Below the pieces are notes generated by a model. That model was not told the DNA's origin and ran no database searches. It saw only the letters and a program-made list of their open reading frames with translations. Below are positions 21,255 through 32,989 of a stretch of 64,000 nt of DNA, in pieces. This DNA is from Orobanche coerulescens (lineage: Eukaryota; Streptophyta; Magnoliopsida; Lamiales; Orobanchaceae): contig CM065815.1 of NCBI GenBank assembly GCA_033398695.1, positions 11,128,501-11,192,500 on the forward strand. The letters run 5' to 3'. Positions within the stretch are counted from its first letter, which is position 1. Each line of letters begins with the position of its first letter. The translations under genes and the position numbers were made by a program.

Positions 21255-24251
21255 TTCGTTTAAAATATACTTGAAGGTGATAAAACTTCTTAACCAGGGC
21301 TGTATAGGCTACTGGTGTTACGCTTTGAAGGTGGAGGATGGTGGAATTGACATGTCGTCGATTCCAGTTGTGAATGAGTATCCTGACGTATTTCCGGATG
21401 ACTTGCCGGGATTACCACCACAGCGGGAAGTTGAGTTCCCTATCGATCTAGAGCCGAACGCGGCTCCTATTTCTCGAGCGCCGTACCGTATGGCACCGTC
21501 GGAGATGTTAGAGTTGAAGACACAGTTGGGGGAGTTGTTAGATAAAGGGTATATTTGACCAAGCGCATCGCCTTGGGGTGCGCCTGTACTTTTTGTTAAG
21601 AAGTGGATGGATCGCTTCGTTTATGCATCGACTATCGAGAATTAAACAAGTTGACCATAAAAAACAAGTACCCTTTGCCCAGGATCGACTCTTTGTTTGA
21701 TCAGCTTGAGGGAGCGACAATCTTCTCGAAGAATAATTTACGATCGGGCTACTACCGATTGAGGATTCGAGACAGTGATATACCGAAAGCTGCTTTTCGG
21801 ATGAGATATGGTCATTACGAGTTTGTGGTTATGCCTTCGGGCTAACTAATGCCCCAGCAGTGTTCATGCAGTTGATGAACAAAGTTTTTATTGAGTATCT
21901 GGATAAATTCGTAGTCGTCTTTATCGACGACATTCTCATCTATTCCCGGAGTCAGGATGAGCATGCTTTACATCTACGGATTGTGTTAGACATTTTGAGA
22001 GCTGAGCAGCTGTACACGAAGTTCTCTAAGTATGAGTTTTGGCTCAAGGAAGTGATATTCTTCGGGGCATGTGATTTCAGTGGAGGGAGTTCGGGTAGAT
22101 CCGCAGAAGATAGACGCAGTGACGGCATGGGAGCCGCCTAAGAATGTGAAGGAAGTGAGGAGTTTTCTGGGACTTGTGGGCTTTTACCGTAGATTCGTTG
22201 AAGGATTTTCTAAGATCGCTAGACCACTCACCCAGTTACTCCAAAAGACTCAGAAGTTCGAGTGGACCGCAGACAAACAGGATAGTTTTGATGAGTTGAA
22301 GAGATGGTTGACTACCGCACCCGTTTTAGCATTGCCTCAGGGGAACGAGGATTTTGTGGTTTATAGTGATTCTTCGGGCCTCAGACTCCAATATGTTTTG
22401 ATGCGGAGAGATAGAGTCATTGCTTATGCGTCTCGCTAATTGAAACCTTATGGAGTAAATTACCCCACACATGATTTGTAGTTAGCTGCGGTCGTATCCG
22501 CTTTAAAGATTTGGAGACATTATCTCTATGGGTCATCGTGTAAGATTTTTACGGACCACAAGAGTTTGAAGTACATCTTCAGTCAAAAGGAGTTGAACAT
22601 GAGCCAGCGTAGGTGGTTGGAGTTAATTAAAGATTATGACCTCGAGATTCTTTACCACCCGGGTAAGGCTAATGTAGTGGCAGATGCGTTGAGTCGTCAG
22701 CTGATGGCTCTACAGATGTTAGAGGTACTCACACCTCAGAGTAGAATTCAGCGGGATTTGATTTGTCAGGATATCGAGGTTTGGATTCAGAGAGTTCAGG
22801 GTCAGTTATGTGCGTTAGAAATCACTTCGTCCTTGGTTGATGATATCAAAGCGAGACAATATGATGATCCATTTTTAGTCTAGCTGAGAGAGGACGTGAA
22901 GAAGGGGAAAGCCCCTGGATTTGTGGTTCAGGATGATGGAGTTTGGAGATTTCGTGGCAGATTATGTGTACCGAGTGATTTTGAGTTGAGACAGAAGATA
23001 TTGAGTGAAGCTCATACTACACCTTACTCCATACATCCTGGTACGAGCAAAATGTACAGGGATGTAAGGAGTAACTACTGGTGGAGCAATCTGAAGGCGG
23101 ATGTTAGCGAGCTTGTGGCGAAGTGTTTGACCTGTCAGCAGGTTAAGATTGAGCATCAGCGACCCGCGAGGTTATTACGACCACTTCCCATTCCGGAGTG
23201 GAAGTGGGAGGACATTTCTATGGATTTCATTACCGCTATACCTAGGACTCAGACTCGAAAGAACATGATTTGGGTTATTGTCGATCGACTAACCAAATCA
23301 GCTCATTTTCTGGGTATTAAGGATACTTGGGGGCCGGAGAGACTAGCACGAATGTTTATTGCAGTACATGGGACTCCTAGGAGTATTGTTTCGGATCGAG
23401 ATGGCCGGTTTGTATCACATTTTTGGCAGGCTGTTCGTCGAGCTTTGGGGACTGAGTTGAGACTCAGTACATCCTACCACCCTCAGACAGACGGGCAGTC
23501 AGAGCAGACGATACAGACGCTGGAGGATATGTTGAGAGCCTGTGCTTTAGAATGGAAAGATGATTGGGAGTCACAGTTGTCATTGATCGAGTTCACGTAC
23601 AACAATAGTTGGCACGCCTCAATCAAAATGGCACTATTTGAGGCATTGTATGGGAGGAGATGCAGATCACTGTTGGGTTGGGATGATGCATCCGAGTTGG
23701 TTGGTACTGAACCATATATGGTAGTTGAGACGAGAGAGAAGATTGCTTTGATTCGCGATAGGTTGTTGACGGCCCAGAGTCGGCAGAAGTCTTATGCCGA
23801 TACGCATCGCCGGCCTTTGGAGTTTGAGGTGGGAGACCATGTATTGCTTAAGGTGTCGCCGACACGGGGAGTTTACCGCTTCGGCCGGAAGGGTAAACTT
23901 AGTCCGAGATATATTGGACTATTCGAGATTTTGGAGAGAGTTGGAGAGCTTGCATATCGGTTAGGTTTGTCGCCGTCCTTGAGTCACGTGCATAACGTGT
24001 TTCATGTTTCCCAGCTAAGGAGGTGTGTACCGGACCCTAGCCATATTATTGATTTTGGAGAGATTGAGTTGGGGCCCGACATTACCATCGAAGAGAGGCC
24101 GATTCAGATTTTAGAGCGTCGGGTGAAGCAACTTAGGCACAAAACCATTCCTTTGGTTAAAGTGCAATGGTCAAAACATAGATCCGAGGAAGCCATGTGG
24201 GAGACGGAAGAGAATATGAAGTCGAGATACCCCGAGTTATTCGCGTTGTAA
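21255..24251 (+). pseudogene. pol: Chromovirus pol pseudogene (RT, RNase H, integrase, chromodomain-like)
   Basis: Reverse transcriptase includes [21 protein letters not shown] and the catalytic block [11 protein letters not shown] (about 21920-21955). Frameshifts or stops fall near 21556, 21600, 21845, 22070, 22438, 22481 and 22881. RNase H and linker ([16 protein letters not shown]) precede an open integrase frame, 22896-24251. That frame has a YSIHPG...CLTCQQVK zinc-binding region, the core acidic residues around MDFITAIP, SDRDGRF and DGQSEQ, and a C-terminal chromodomain-like block ending MKSRYPELF. Integrase is intact; the polyprotein as a whole is not. Confidence 0.9.
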
Positions 24252-24285
24252 GTTTCGGGACGAAACTTATTTTTAGGGGAGAGAA
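24251..24285 (+). other. Conserved stem-loop and polypurine tract
   Basis: AAGTTTCGGGACGAAACTT has perfect 8-bp arms around GGA. It is followed by AGGGGAGAGAA just before the 3' LTR start at 24286. The same stem occurs in the upstream Tekay-like element at about 11621. Confidence 0.8.
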
Positions 24286-26465
24286 TGTAATATCCGTACT
24301 TTCTATTTTTGGAAATTCCTATTTTTGGTGTATGTTCATTTCGGACGACTTGCTTGTTACGGTTTTGGAATTCTGAATCTATTTTGTTCTTGGAGTTTTT
24401 CCATTTGGACGAGTTTCGGAGATGTTTTTACGTATTTTCTTTTTGAGTTATGTTTTGTCGCATGTACGTTCGATTCTCGTAAAACTCGTTCGATTTCATT
24501 ATTTCTCTGTTTCCACAAGTTCGTATGGTTGAGTTACTCATGTTGTGAGTTTCGGATTGTTAATCCGACGTTGTATCGTGATTTTCGGACGTTTGGGCCG
24601 TTTTGTAATTTCCTATAAGTTTAGGGAATTTATCTCCCTTGTCGTATTTCAAACCTCACAGTAGTCGGAATCGTACATTCGATTGAGAGATTGTGCTTGC
24701 AGGTTTTTGTTTTCTTGTCATGTCTCATTATTCACTGGTATCTGTCAAGCTTCGTGCCTTTCGAGTCAGGTACAGTCTGACCGAGTTTCCTAACTGTACT
24801 CTGTGCAGGAACAGTTAGCGCACGCTAACATTTTTCCGTAGCGTGCGCTATGAGGGTAAAACTAGCGCACGCTAGACTTACATTTTGCGTACGCTAATAC
24901 ATCTGGGCAGAATAACCTGGAACTGGACAGAAGGTTCAGTATTTCTGAACTTAACCAAGTAATGTACGCTAATTGAGTGTTAACGTACGCTAATTGCTAA
25001 CCTTAGCACACGCTAAGCTTGTTTCTACGTACGCTAACGGGAGGGAAGAAGTCTCTGACTGCATTCTGCACCTCGATAGCGCACGCTAATCTTTGTGCGT
25101 AGCGTGCGCTAAGCCTGTCTGATATAAATAGGACAGCAACATCCCAACTTCATCATTTTCCATCCTTTCTTCTTCTCTTCAGCTTTGGGCAATTCCAGAC
25201 GAGGGTTAGAGCCGAGTTCGATCAAATATTATCATCCATTAACATCCTTGCATTCCTTGTGTGAATTCTTCAAGTTCTTAACATCTTCCACCACCCGAAT
25301 CAAGGTAAGAATCCCTAAGACCCTTGTTTTGAGATTTTGGGGTTTTTGGGGATTTCTTGTGATTTGACTCTTTTAATCCGAATCATCATAGATTATTGCT
25401 AGACTTCAATTCTATACTTGTAATCCTTCGTTTTTCCTTGAGGATTTGTAGATTAAATTCCAATTTTCCATTATGCGTCAATATACTCGAGAATACCCTA
25501 GTAATGTTCGACGAATTGTCCCATCGGGTAGAACTATGATGAATACCTATGTTTTCACAATATTGAGATTGGTTGTATATTGTTATTGTGTTAGGAACGG
25601 ATTTGTGAAGATTATTCGGACCTAATCCTTTCCTTTCACCATTTCCTTCACGTCGTGTTATTCAAGGCAAGTACATGTATTACATTATGTTATGTGTGTA
25701 CAGTTTTGATGCGAATGGTGTAAATTGTGTCGTTGTATGGATGTTGTTTTCGTTCTACCACCCGGGGATGGTATGTGTGGCCTCTGGGGGCCGATACTAA
25801 TGGGTACGGCCACGGAAGTGGACTTGGGTGTGTGTGTTGTTGTTCTCCCACCCGGGGATGGTTCGACGGGACCTTTGGGGGCCGATACTAATGGGTACGG
25901 CCACGGGTTACCAAGTGTGGATAGTTATGATGTTGAAACATGTTGATACACTGTTTGATGTAAATGTGATATTCCGGAATATTGGTTACAAATGTTCTTC
26001 CTAAAGTGGATTGTCTGTGTCAATTCGTGTATGTATATAATGTAGTGTAATTATGCACTAGCTATTTGAATGATAACTCCTTAAATGGGGAAATGCGTCT
26101 TATGCATTTCAGGTATCGGGAGAGATGAGGAGCTGGCACGGGATATGCACGCAAATGATGGCCCAGCATGATGATGAGACTCAAGTCTATGTTTTATGTT
26201 CTGTCATTGTATCTACTTGGGTGTTGGAGTTAGACTGATTACTTTTAAACTCGGTTATATTCCCCTTCGTGGGCAATAAACTTGTTTTTTACTTATCCTT
26301 CATGTATTTTGATTAAAATGTTTTGGCCGAGGCCACGACCCTAATTTACTATAATAAATGTGTCTTATGTGATTGGATTATGGATTATGTATCATGTGTT
26401 AGCCTGGTAGACCTTATAAGAGTTCTACAGCGTGTAGCGACCCTTACGTGATTTAGGGTGTTACA
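24286..26465 (+). repeat. Chromovirus 3' LTR
   Basis: TGTAATATCC...GGTGTTACA, 2180 bp. It is highly similar to the 5' LTR but carries one fewer minisatellite unit (about 25752-25915) and better-preserved palindromes (24812-25112), with TATA-like ATATAAATAGG near 25120. Confidence 0.92.
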
Positions 26466-27761
26466 AAATCCCGGTAGATGAAGACGATGAAGAATCGACA
26501 TATTATGCCAAGAATATAAATAACTTTCAAAACTTATTGAACCGGAGAAGGAAAGACATTAAGACGAGTGAATCAAAGAAATTCGACAATAACTATCGAA
26601 ACCGTGGTAAACCAGGCCACTTTGCGAAAAATTTCCGAGGCACGACTTCCAAGAAGGAAGTTCTCGTAGCAACATGGAGTGACGAAAAGGATAACGATGA
26701 ATATACTCAAAATAACCTTGCACTCATGGAAATGAGTTCATACAACGAAAGCGACGTCGAAAGCCAGGTTAGTACCTCGTCTCACAACGAATTATTTGAA
26801 GCATTCGAACTTTTACACACCGATTTTCAAAATTGTTTAACTGATAATAAGACCCTCAAATCGAAAATTAAAATGTTGGAAATCGAAATTCCCAAAATAA
26901 ATGAAAAAGGGAAAGTTATTGAAACCGATCATTTTAAATGTCTTGGAAATGAAAATAAATTAAAGAATGATCTTCTGAAAGTTCAAAACGAACTTAAGGT
27001 TTTAACGAACAAATTTTCTTGCGAAAATGACAAATTTGAACAAATGCTTTCCGTTCAAAAATTTTCATTAAATAAACAGGGGTTAGGATTCAAATCGAAT
27101 AATAAAATCGAATCCTTAAATTTTAAAATACCTCGATGTGAGAAATGTTTAAAACTTGGGCATCATATTTTGATTTGCAAAAGCCCAAGACGGGCGATAA
27201 AAATTAAAAAAGTTTGGACTACCAAAGGAACTACTATACCGAATATCGTCTATATTTCAAAAGAAAAACCAAATCTCGGTTTGATCTCCAAAAATTAAAA
27301 TTAATATATTTCCATCAATTGGTATTTTGATAATTTATATTTTTAATAATTGATATTTAACTCAGGGGGAGTTACTATTTTGAAAAATTGGGAAAATCTA
27401 TTTTTCAGGGGGGATTTTACCCGTTAATTATCATACTTAATCGATTTTCTATATTTATTATTGCACTTTTTGATTATGACAAAAAAGGGGAGAGAGTATG
27501 AGAAAGGGGAGAGAAAGTCGAGAAAAATGATGGGAGAAGAAGAATACGAGTCATGGAAGAATGACGAGAAAAATAAAAATAATACCCCGATCATGGAAGG
27601 GGGAGAATATAGAAAAAGAAAAATGAGAAGACCTGAAAAAGAGAAAAGAAAAGATGGGGAGATGAAAACTAACGAAACGAACAAAGCCGAAAACTTTGAC
27701 CTGTAATTATTTAATTTTGCAGGTATAAAATCACATTAAAAGGTTGTTGTTTTGTCATCAT

Positions 27762-27776
27762 AAAAAAGGGTGAGAT
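27762..27776 (+). other. Polypurine tract of SIRE-like internal region A
   Basis: AAAAAAGGGTGAGAT lies immediately 5' of LTR B. The equivalent before LTR C is AAAAAGTGTGAGAT. Confidence 0.8.
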
Positions 27777-28994
27777 TGTTGGAATATTTCATTCCACATA
27801 ATCATAAATTGGTTTTGATGTTGAGTTGAGAATGAGCTAATGATGAGTTGATGATGTTATCGATCAAAGAAAACAACTATAGAACGAAGCAAAACAACAA
27901 AGAAATCGAAGACGCTCGAGCCAAACAGAAAAGCAAAGAAGTGAGAATTAACAAAGCTTAACGTACGCTATGATCAGTATATAACGTACGTAAGTAAAAC
28001 CCAGCTGAAGGCAGACGAGTTTGGCAGATGTATAACGTACGCAACAAACACAGAATAACGTACACAATGGTGATAAGCTAATGTACGTAGTGAACATAAC
28101 TTAACATACGTAATAATGGTTTGAATACGAATTCAAACAAGGAACCGTTGAAGATGATGTCATGGAGTATGTCAGCATGCGACGGATATTTTGACTGAAG
28201 ATAACGTACGTAATGTGTATTGTGATAACGTACGTAAAGAAGACGACAGAAGCTACTGGACTGATTTACATGGAGCATAACGTACGTAACGAAGAAGCGT
28301 TAACGTACGTAATAAGGCTAACGTAGGTAATGGACTACAGATAACGTACGTAATACATGATGCAGAGGCTAACGGCTAGTTGAGAGAATTTGCCTATAAA
28401 TATCAAGTCATTTGGTATCATTCAATACAACAACTCCAAACAAGTCACATATTGATCAGATATCATTATATACATTATTGTTGTTGTAATTGTGCTTAAT
28501 TGATAGTGTTTGAGTGTTCATACGCTAATCCATACACGAGAGGAAAGATACGAATTGTAGATTGATTCGGTGTTATTAGGATCGTTGATCCGACATTATT
28601 AGAATCATATCTAAATCCAAGAGAGGTTTGTCTAGTACTCATAAAAAGCTAGATAGGTTGCTTCCTTGTCCGATAGAAGAGGAAAATGGTTTATCTTGGA
28701 CCGACATAAAGACAAGAGTGTAACGGTTTATCTCAGACCGATAGAAGACGAGATTGTAACGATTTACCTCGGACTGATAGAAGACAAGACGTAAAAAGTT
28801 GATCTTGAGCCTATAGAAAAAGGTACGGAGAGGGGACGTAGGCTTCGTTAATAGCCGAACCTCTCGAACAAATTCTTGTGTCATTTCATTTCCATCTTGT
28901 TTGTTACTCCGATTATCTGCTTCCGCACGAAAAGAGTTCATTACTCTTCCCACCACTATTCACCCCCTCTTCTAGTGGCGGTACCAATCCAACG
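27777..28994 (+). repeat. SIRE-like LTR B (complete, 1218 bp)
   Basis: Starts TGTTGGAATATT after the purine tract and ends TCCAACG (CA expected, last base mutated), directly before ATTGGTATCAGAGC. TATA-like CCTATAAATA is at about 28392. Shared by both internal regions. Confidence 0.92.
27958..28355 (+). promoter_or_regulatory. Palindrome array in SIRE-like U3, TAACGTACGTAA consensus
   Basis: Twelve copies or near-copies of the 12-bp palindrome TAACGTACGTAA fall in about 400 bp upstream of the TATA-like box. Several are perfect, for example near 28202, 28225, 28276, 28300 and 28341; others carry one or two changes. LTR C repeats the layout and truncated LTR A keeps the last five. ACGT-core palindromes are known bZIP-type binding sites; a promoter role here is inference. 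Confidence 0.75.
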
Positions 28995-28996
28995 AT

Positions 28997-29008
28997 TGGT
29001 ATCAGAGC
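28997..29008 (+). other. Primer binding site, copy B (tRNA-Met)
   Basis: TGGTATCAGAGC, complementary to the initiator tRNA-Met 3' end, 2 bases after LTR B. Confidence 0.92.
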
Positions 29009-29055
29009 TGGTATCCATAAAAATCGCCTTACATCCGAATAGATAAGAAGATCCA

Positions 29056-30581
29056 ACGGCGTTCCACTTTGCACCTATCGGAGGTCTTGTTTTCAATCGA
29101 CCTCCATTCTTTGATTGATTAAACTTCATGACGTGGAAGGAGAAAATGTCTCTTTTCATCCGAGCCTACGACATCGAGCTTTGGAAAGTTATTTGCCTAG
29201 GTTCGAAAATTCCTACAAAACCGGACGACTCTCTAAAAAGCTTCGAAGACTATAATGATGAAGATTGGAAGAACGACCACTATAATTGCAAAGCAACACC
29301 ATTATTATATTGTGCTTTAAATCCGGAAGAACACAACCGGGTATCCTTGTGCGAAAGTGCCAAATAAATTTGGAAAATGCTTGAGGTAACTCATGAAGGA
29401 ATATCACAAGTAAAGGAGACGAAGATCAGTGTGCTCCTTCATGAAAAGTGACGAGTCCATAACGAACATGCTCGATCGATTTTCGGTCATTACTAATGGA
29501 TTAGCTTGTTTTGGGAAACCATTAACAAATAGTGAAAAAGTTAAGAAAATCCTACGATCACTACCTGGTGAATGGGGTGGGACAATTACAGCGATTCTGG
29601 AATCAAAAAATTTAAATATTCTTTATTTTAGTGCTCTCGTTGGTTCACTAATAAATTACGAGATAGTCCTTAAATCTCGAAATGCCAAGCCAAAACTGAA
29701 AGAAAGAGCCATAGCTATGAAAGCTAAGATGTCGAATAAAGAAGAAATCCCGATAGATGAAGACGGTGAAGAATCGGCATATTATGCCTAAAAATATAAA
29801 TAAGTTTCAAAACTTATTGAATCGGAGAAGGAAAGACATTAAGACGAGTGAATCAAAGAAATTCGACAATAACTGTCGAAACTGTGGTAAACCATGCTAT
29901 TTTGCGAAAATTGCCGATGCACGACTTCCAAGAAGGAAGTTCTCGTAGCAACATGGAGTGACGAAGAGGATGACGATGAATATACTCAAAATAACCTCGC
30001 ACTCATGGAAAGGAGTTCATACGACGAAAGCGACGTCGAAATCCAGGTTAGTACCTCGTCTCACGACGAATTATTTGAAGCATTCGAACTTTTACGCACC
30101 GATTTTTAAAATACTTTAATTGATAATAAGACCCTCAAATCGAAAATTAAAATGTTGGAAAACGAAATATCCAATATAAATGAAAAAAGGGAAAGTTATT
30201 GAAACCGATCATTCTAAATATCTTGGAAATGAAAATAAATTAAAGAATGAACTTTTGAAAGTTCAAAACGAACTTAAGGTTTTAACGAACAAATTTTCTT
30301 GCAAAAATGACAAATTTGAATAAATGCTTTCCGTTCAAAAAAATTCATTAAATAAACAGGGGTTAGGATTCAAATCGAACAATAAAATCAAATCCTTAAA
30401 TTTAATACCTCGATGTAATAAATGTTTAAAACTTGGGCATCATATTTCTATTTGCAAAAGCCCATGACGGGCGATAAAAATTAAAAAAGTTTGGACTCCC
30501 AAAGGAACTACTATACCGAATATCGTCTATGTTTCAAAAGAAAAACCAACTCTCGGTTGGATCCCCAAAAATCAAAATTAA
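29056..30581 (+). pseudogene. Copia-type gag copy B
   Basis: Same gag as copy A, more decayed. The start ATG is ACG here. A TGA follows FFD, and the TAA after CESAK is shared with copy A. A short deletion near 29440 (bases corresponding to YEQFM of copy A) shifts the frame. The first zinc knuckle is NCRNCGKPCYFAK (Gly and His positions changed) and the second is CNKCLKLGHHISIC. Further frameshifts fall near 29790, 29920, 30110 and 30185. No pol follows. Confidence 0.8.
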
Positions 30582-31063
30582 TATATTTCTATCAATTGGT
30601 AATGATATTTTGATAATTTATATTTTTAATAATTAGTATTTAACTCAGAGGGAGTTACTATTTTTAAAAATTGGGGAAATCTATTTTTCAGGGGGAGTTT
30701 TACCCGTTAATTATCATACTTAATCGATTTTCTATATTTATTATCGCACTTTTTGATTATGACAAAAAGGGGGAGAGAGTATGAGAAAGGGGGAGAGAAC
30801 GTCGAGAAAAAATGATGGGATAAGGAGAATACGAGTCATGGAAGAATGACGAGAAAAATAAAAACAATATCCCGATCATGGAAGAGGGAGAATATAGAAA
30901 AAGAAAAATGAGAAGGAGTAGAAAAGGAGAAAAGAAAATATGGGGAGATGAAAACTGACGAAACGGACAAAGCCAAAAACTTTGATCTATAATTATTTTA
31001 ATTTTGGAGGTACAAAATTCCATTAAAAGTTTGTTGTTTTGTCATCATCAAAAAGTGTGAGAT

Positions 31064-32964
31064 TGTTGGAACATTCTATTCCACATAATCATAAATTGGT
31101 TTTGATGATGAGTTGATAATGAGCTAATGATGAGTTGATGATGTTATCGACCAAAGAAAACAACTATAGAACGAAGCAAAGCAACAAAAAAATTGAAGAC
31201 GCTCGAGCCAGACAGAAAAGCAAAGAAGTGAGAATTAACAAAGCTTAACGTACGATATGATCAGTATATAACGTACGTAAGTAAAACCCAACTAAAGGCA
31301 GACGAGTTTGGCAGATGTATAACGTTAGACCCGGCAAAATAGGCCCGAGGCCAGCCACTCGCCGTTTTAGGCGGGCATTAGCATATTATTAGCCCAAAAA
31401 CCGGTCTTTGGCCGCCAGATTTGGCCCGCCGTAGAGGCCGGCCCAGGCGACCCGCCTTGACTTTTTTTTTTTTTGTAATTTATGTTATGTGTAATTATAA
31501 TATTTAATTTTTTTCCTTGTTTGTTAGATTATAATACATGTATATGTTAATTATTGATGTAATTTTATTTCTTTTGGGACTTTGTGATTACTTTGTAGTA
31601 TCTCATATCAATAATAATATTATTTTATGATTTTATAAGAAATTAGTAGTGATAAATGATATGATGATCAAATAAAAATATTTGTATATTTATCTTTTGA
31701 TTATGGTAGTGTAGTAAATAATGTAATTATCAAATAAAAATAATTGTATATTTATTTATCTGATTGTGATAGTATAGTGAATAATATAATAATTAAGGAT
31801 CGAAAAATATTTGTATATTTATTTCAGAATTAATATTTCAAACAAAAAAAAAAAGTCGAGGCCGCGGGCGGGCAGCCCGCCGGCGAACCGGGCCTAATAA
31901 TTATGGCCCAGTAAAAAACGGGCCTTTTTGGCCCGACCCAAAAAAGGCCCGCCCGTTTTATGCCCGACCCGTTTGGGCCGGGCCCGTCCGTTTGCCAGGT
32001 CTATATAACGTAAGCAAGAAACACAGAATAACGTACGTAATGGTGATAAGCTAACGTATGTAGTGAACATAACTTAACGTACGTAATAATGGTTTGAATA
32101 CGAATTCAAACAAGGAACCGTTGAAGATGATGTCATGGAGTAGGTCAGCATGCAACGGATATTTTGACTGAAGATAACGTACGTAATATGTATTGTGATA
32201 ACGTACGTAAAGAAGACCACAAAAGCTACTGGACTGATTTACATGGAGCATAACACACGTAACTAAGAAATGTTAACATACGTAATAAGGCTAACGTACG
32301 TAATGGACTAAAGATAACGTACGTAATACATGAGCATAGGCTAACGGCTAGTTGAGAGAATTTGCCTATAAATACCAAGTCATTTGGTATCATTCAATAC
32401 AACAACTCCAAACAAGTCACATATTGATCAGATATCATTATATACATTATTGTTGTTGTAATTATGCTTAATTGATAGTGTTTGAGTGTTCATACACTAA
32501 ACCATACACGAGAGAAAAGATACGGATTGTAGACTGATCGGTGTTATTAGGGTCGTTGATCCGGCACTATTAGAATCATATCTAAATCCAAGAGAGGTTT
32601 GTCTAGTACCAATAGAAAGCTAGATAGGTTGCTTTCTTGTCCGATAGAAAAGGAAAACAATTTATCTTGGACCGACATAAAGACAAGAGTGTAACGATTT
32701 ATCTTGGACCGATAGAAGACGAGATTGTAACGGTTTACCTCGGACCGATAGAAGACAAGGCGGAAAATGTTGATCTTGAGGCTATAGAAAAAGATACGGA
32801 GAGGGGACGTAGGCTTCGTTAATAGCCGAACATCTCGAACAAATTCTTGTGTCATTTCATTTTCATTTTGTTTGTTATTGTGATTATCTGCTTCTGCATG
32901 AAAAGAGTTCATTACTCTTCCCACCACTATTCGACCCCCCTTGTAGTGGTTTACCAATCCAACA
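31064..32964 (+). repeat. SIRE-like LTR C, interrupted by a hAT-type element
   Basis: TGTTGGAACATT...TCCAACA, 1901 bp, or about 1215 bp after removing the insertion at 31326-32003 and one target copy. The palindrome array is present on both sides of the insertion. TATA-like CCTATAAATA is at about 32364. Confidence 0.9.
31326..32003. mobile_element. hAT-type non-autonomous element with 8-bp target duplication
   Basis: Terminal inverted repeats are TAGACCCGGCAAAA on the left and TAGACCTGGCAAAC on the complement of the right. Target duplication is tataacgt at 31318-31325 and 32004-32011. LTR B at about 28032-28039 shows the same site empty. GC-rich ends with GGCCCG repeats enclose an AT-rich core, 678 bp in all, no ORF. 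Confidence 0.9.
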
Positions 32965-32989
32965 TAACTTCCAAGATTTACAAGGGTTC

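Larger units (their letters stand above)
16004..26465 (+). mobile_element. Tekay-clade Ty3/gypsy chromovirus, nearly complete but dead
   Basis: A 10.46-kb element with LTRs 16004-18259 and 24286-26465, flanked by a perfect 5-bp target duplication aaatc (15999-16003, 26466-26470). Order is LTR, primer site, gag-protease, reverse transcriptase, RNase H, integrase, chromodomain-like tail, purine tract, LTR. That order and the C-terminal block ILERRVKQLRHKTIPLVKV identify a Tekay (Del) chromovirus. A block of about 1 kb (20225-21250) splits pol, and several stops and frameshifts make it inactive. Confidence 0.92.
15290..27298 (+). pseudogene. Copia-type gag copy A, split by the nested chromovirus
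   Basis: The frame from the ATG at 15290 reads FFDGSNFMTWKKKMSLF, then a TGA, then AYDIELWKVI, and a TAA after CESAK. The open part from 15644 has VKETKINMLLHEYEQF, the retrotransposon gag signature of the SIRE group. At 15999-16003 the Tekay element interrupts it; gag resumes at 26466 and runs to 27298. The resumed part has a broken zinc knuckle (NYRNRGKPGHFAKNF, three Cys positions lost), a Glu/Lys-rich probable coiled coil, and a second intact CCHC (CEKCLKLGHHILIC). No pol follows. Non-functional. Confidence 0.82.
14464..32964 (+). mobile_element. Tandem SIRE-like gag-only retrotransposon array: LTR-gag-LTR-gag-LTR
   Basis: Three LTRs (14464-15228, 27777-28994, 31064-32964) flank two internal regions. 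Each internal region holds a tRNA-Met primer site, a copia-type gag and a purine tract, but no protease, integrase or reverse transcriptase. Excluding the nested chromovirus (16004-26465, plus one 5-bp target copy) the internal regions are about 2.1 kb each. The shared middle LTR indicates LTR-LTR recombination rather than two independent insertions. LTR A lacks its first part and abuts the end of the upstream Tekay LTR. Confidence 0.85.

Noticed and set aside
27424..27706. Charged open frames on both strands before LTR B
   Set aside because: Lies in the purine-rich non-coding region before the LTR; equivalent region near 30760-31023 does not keep the frame.
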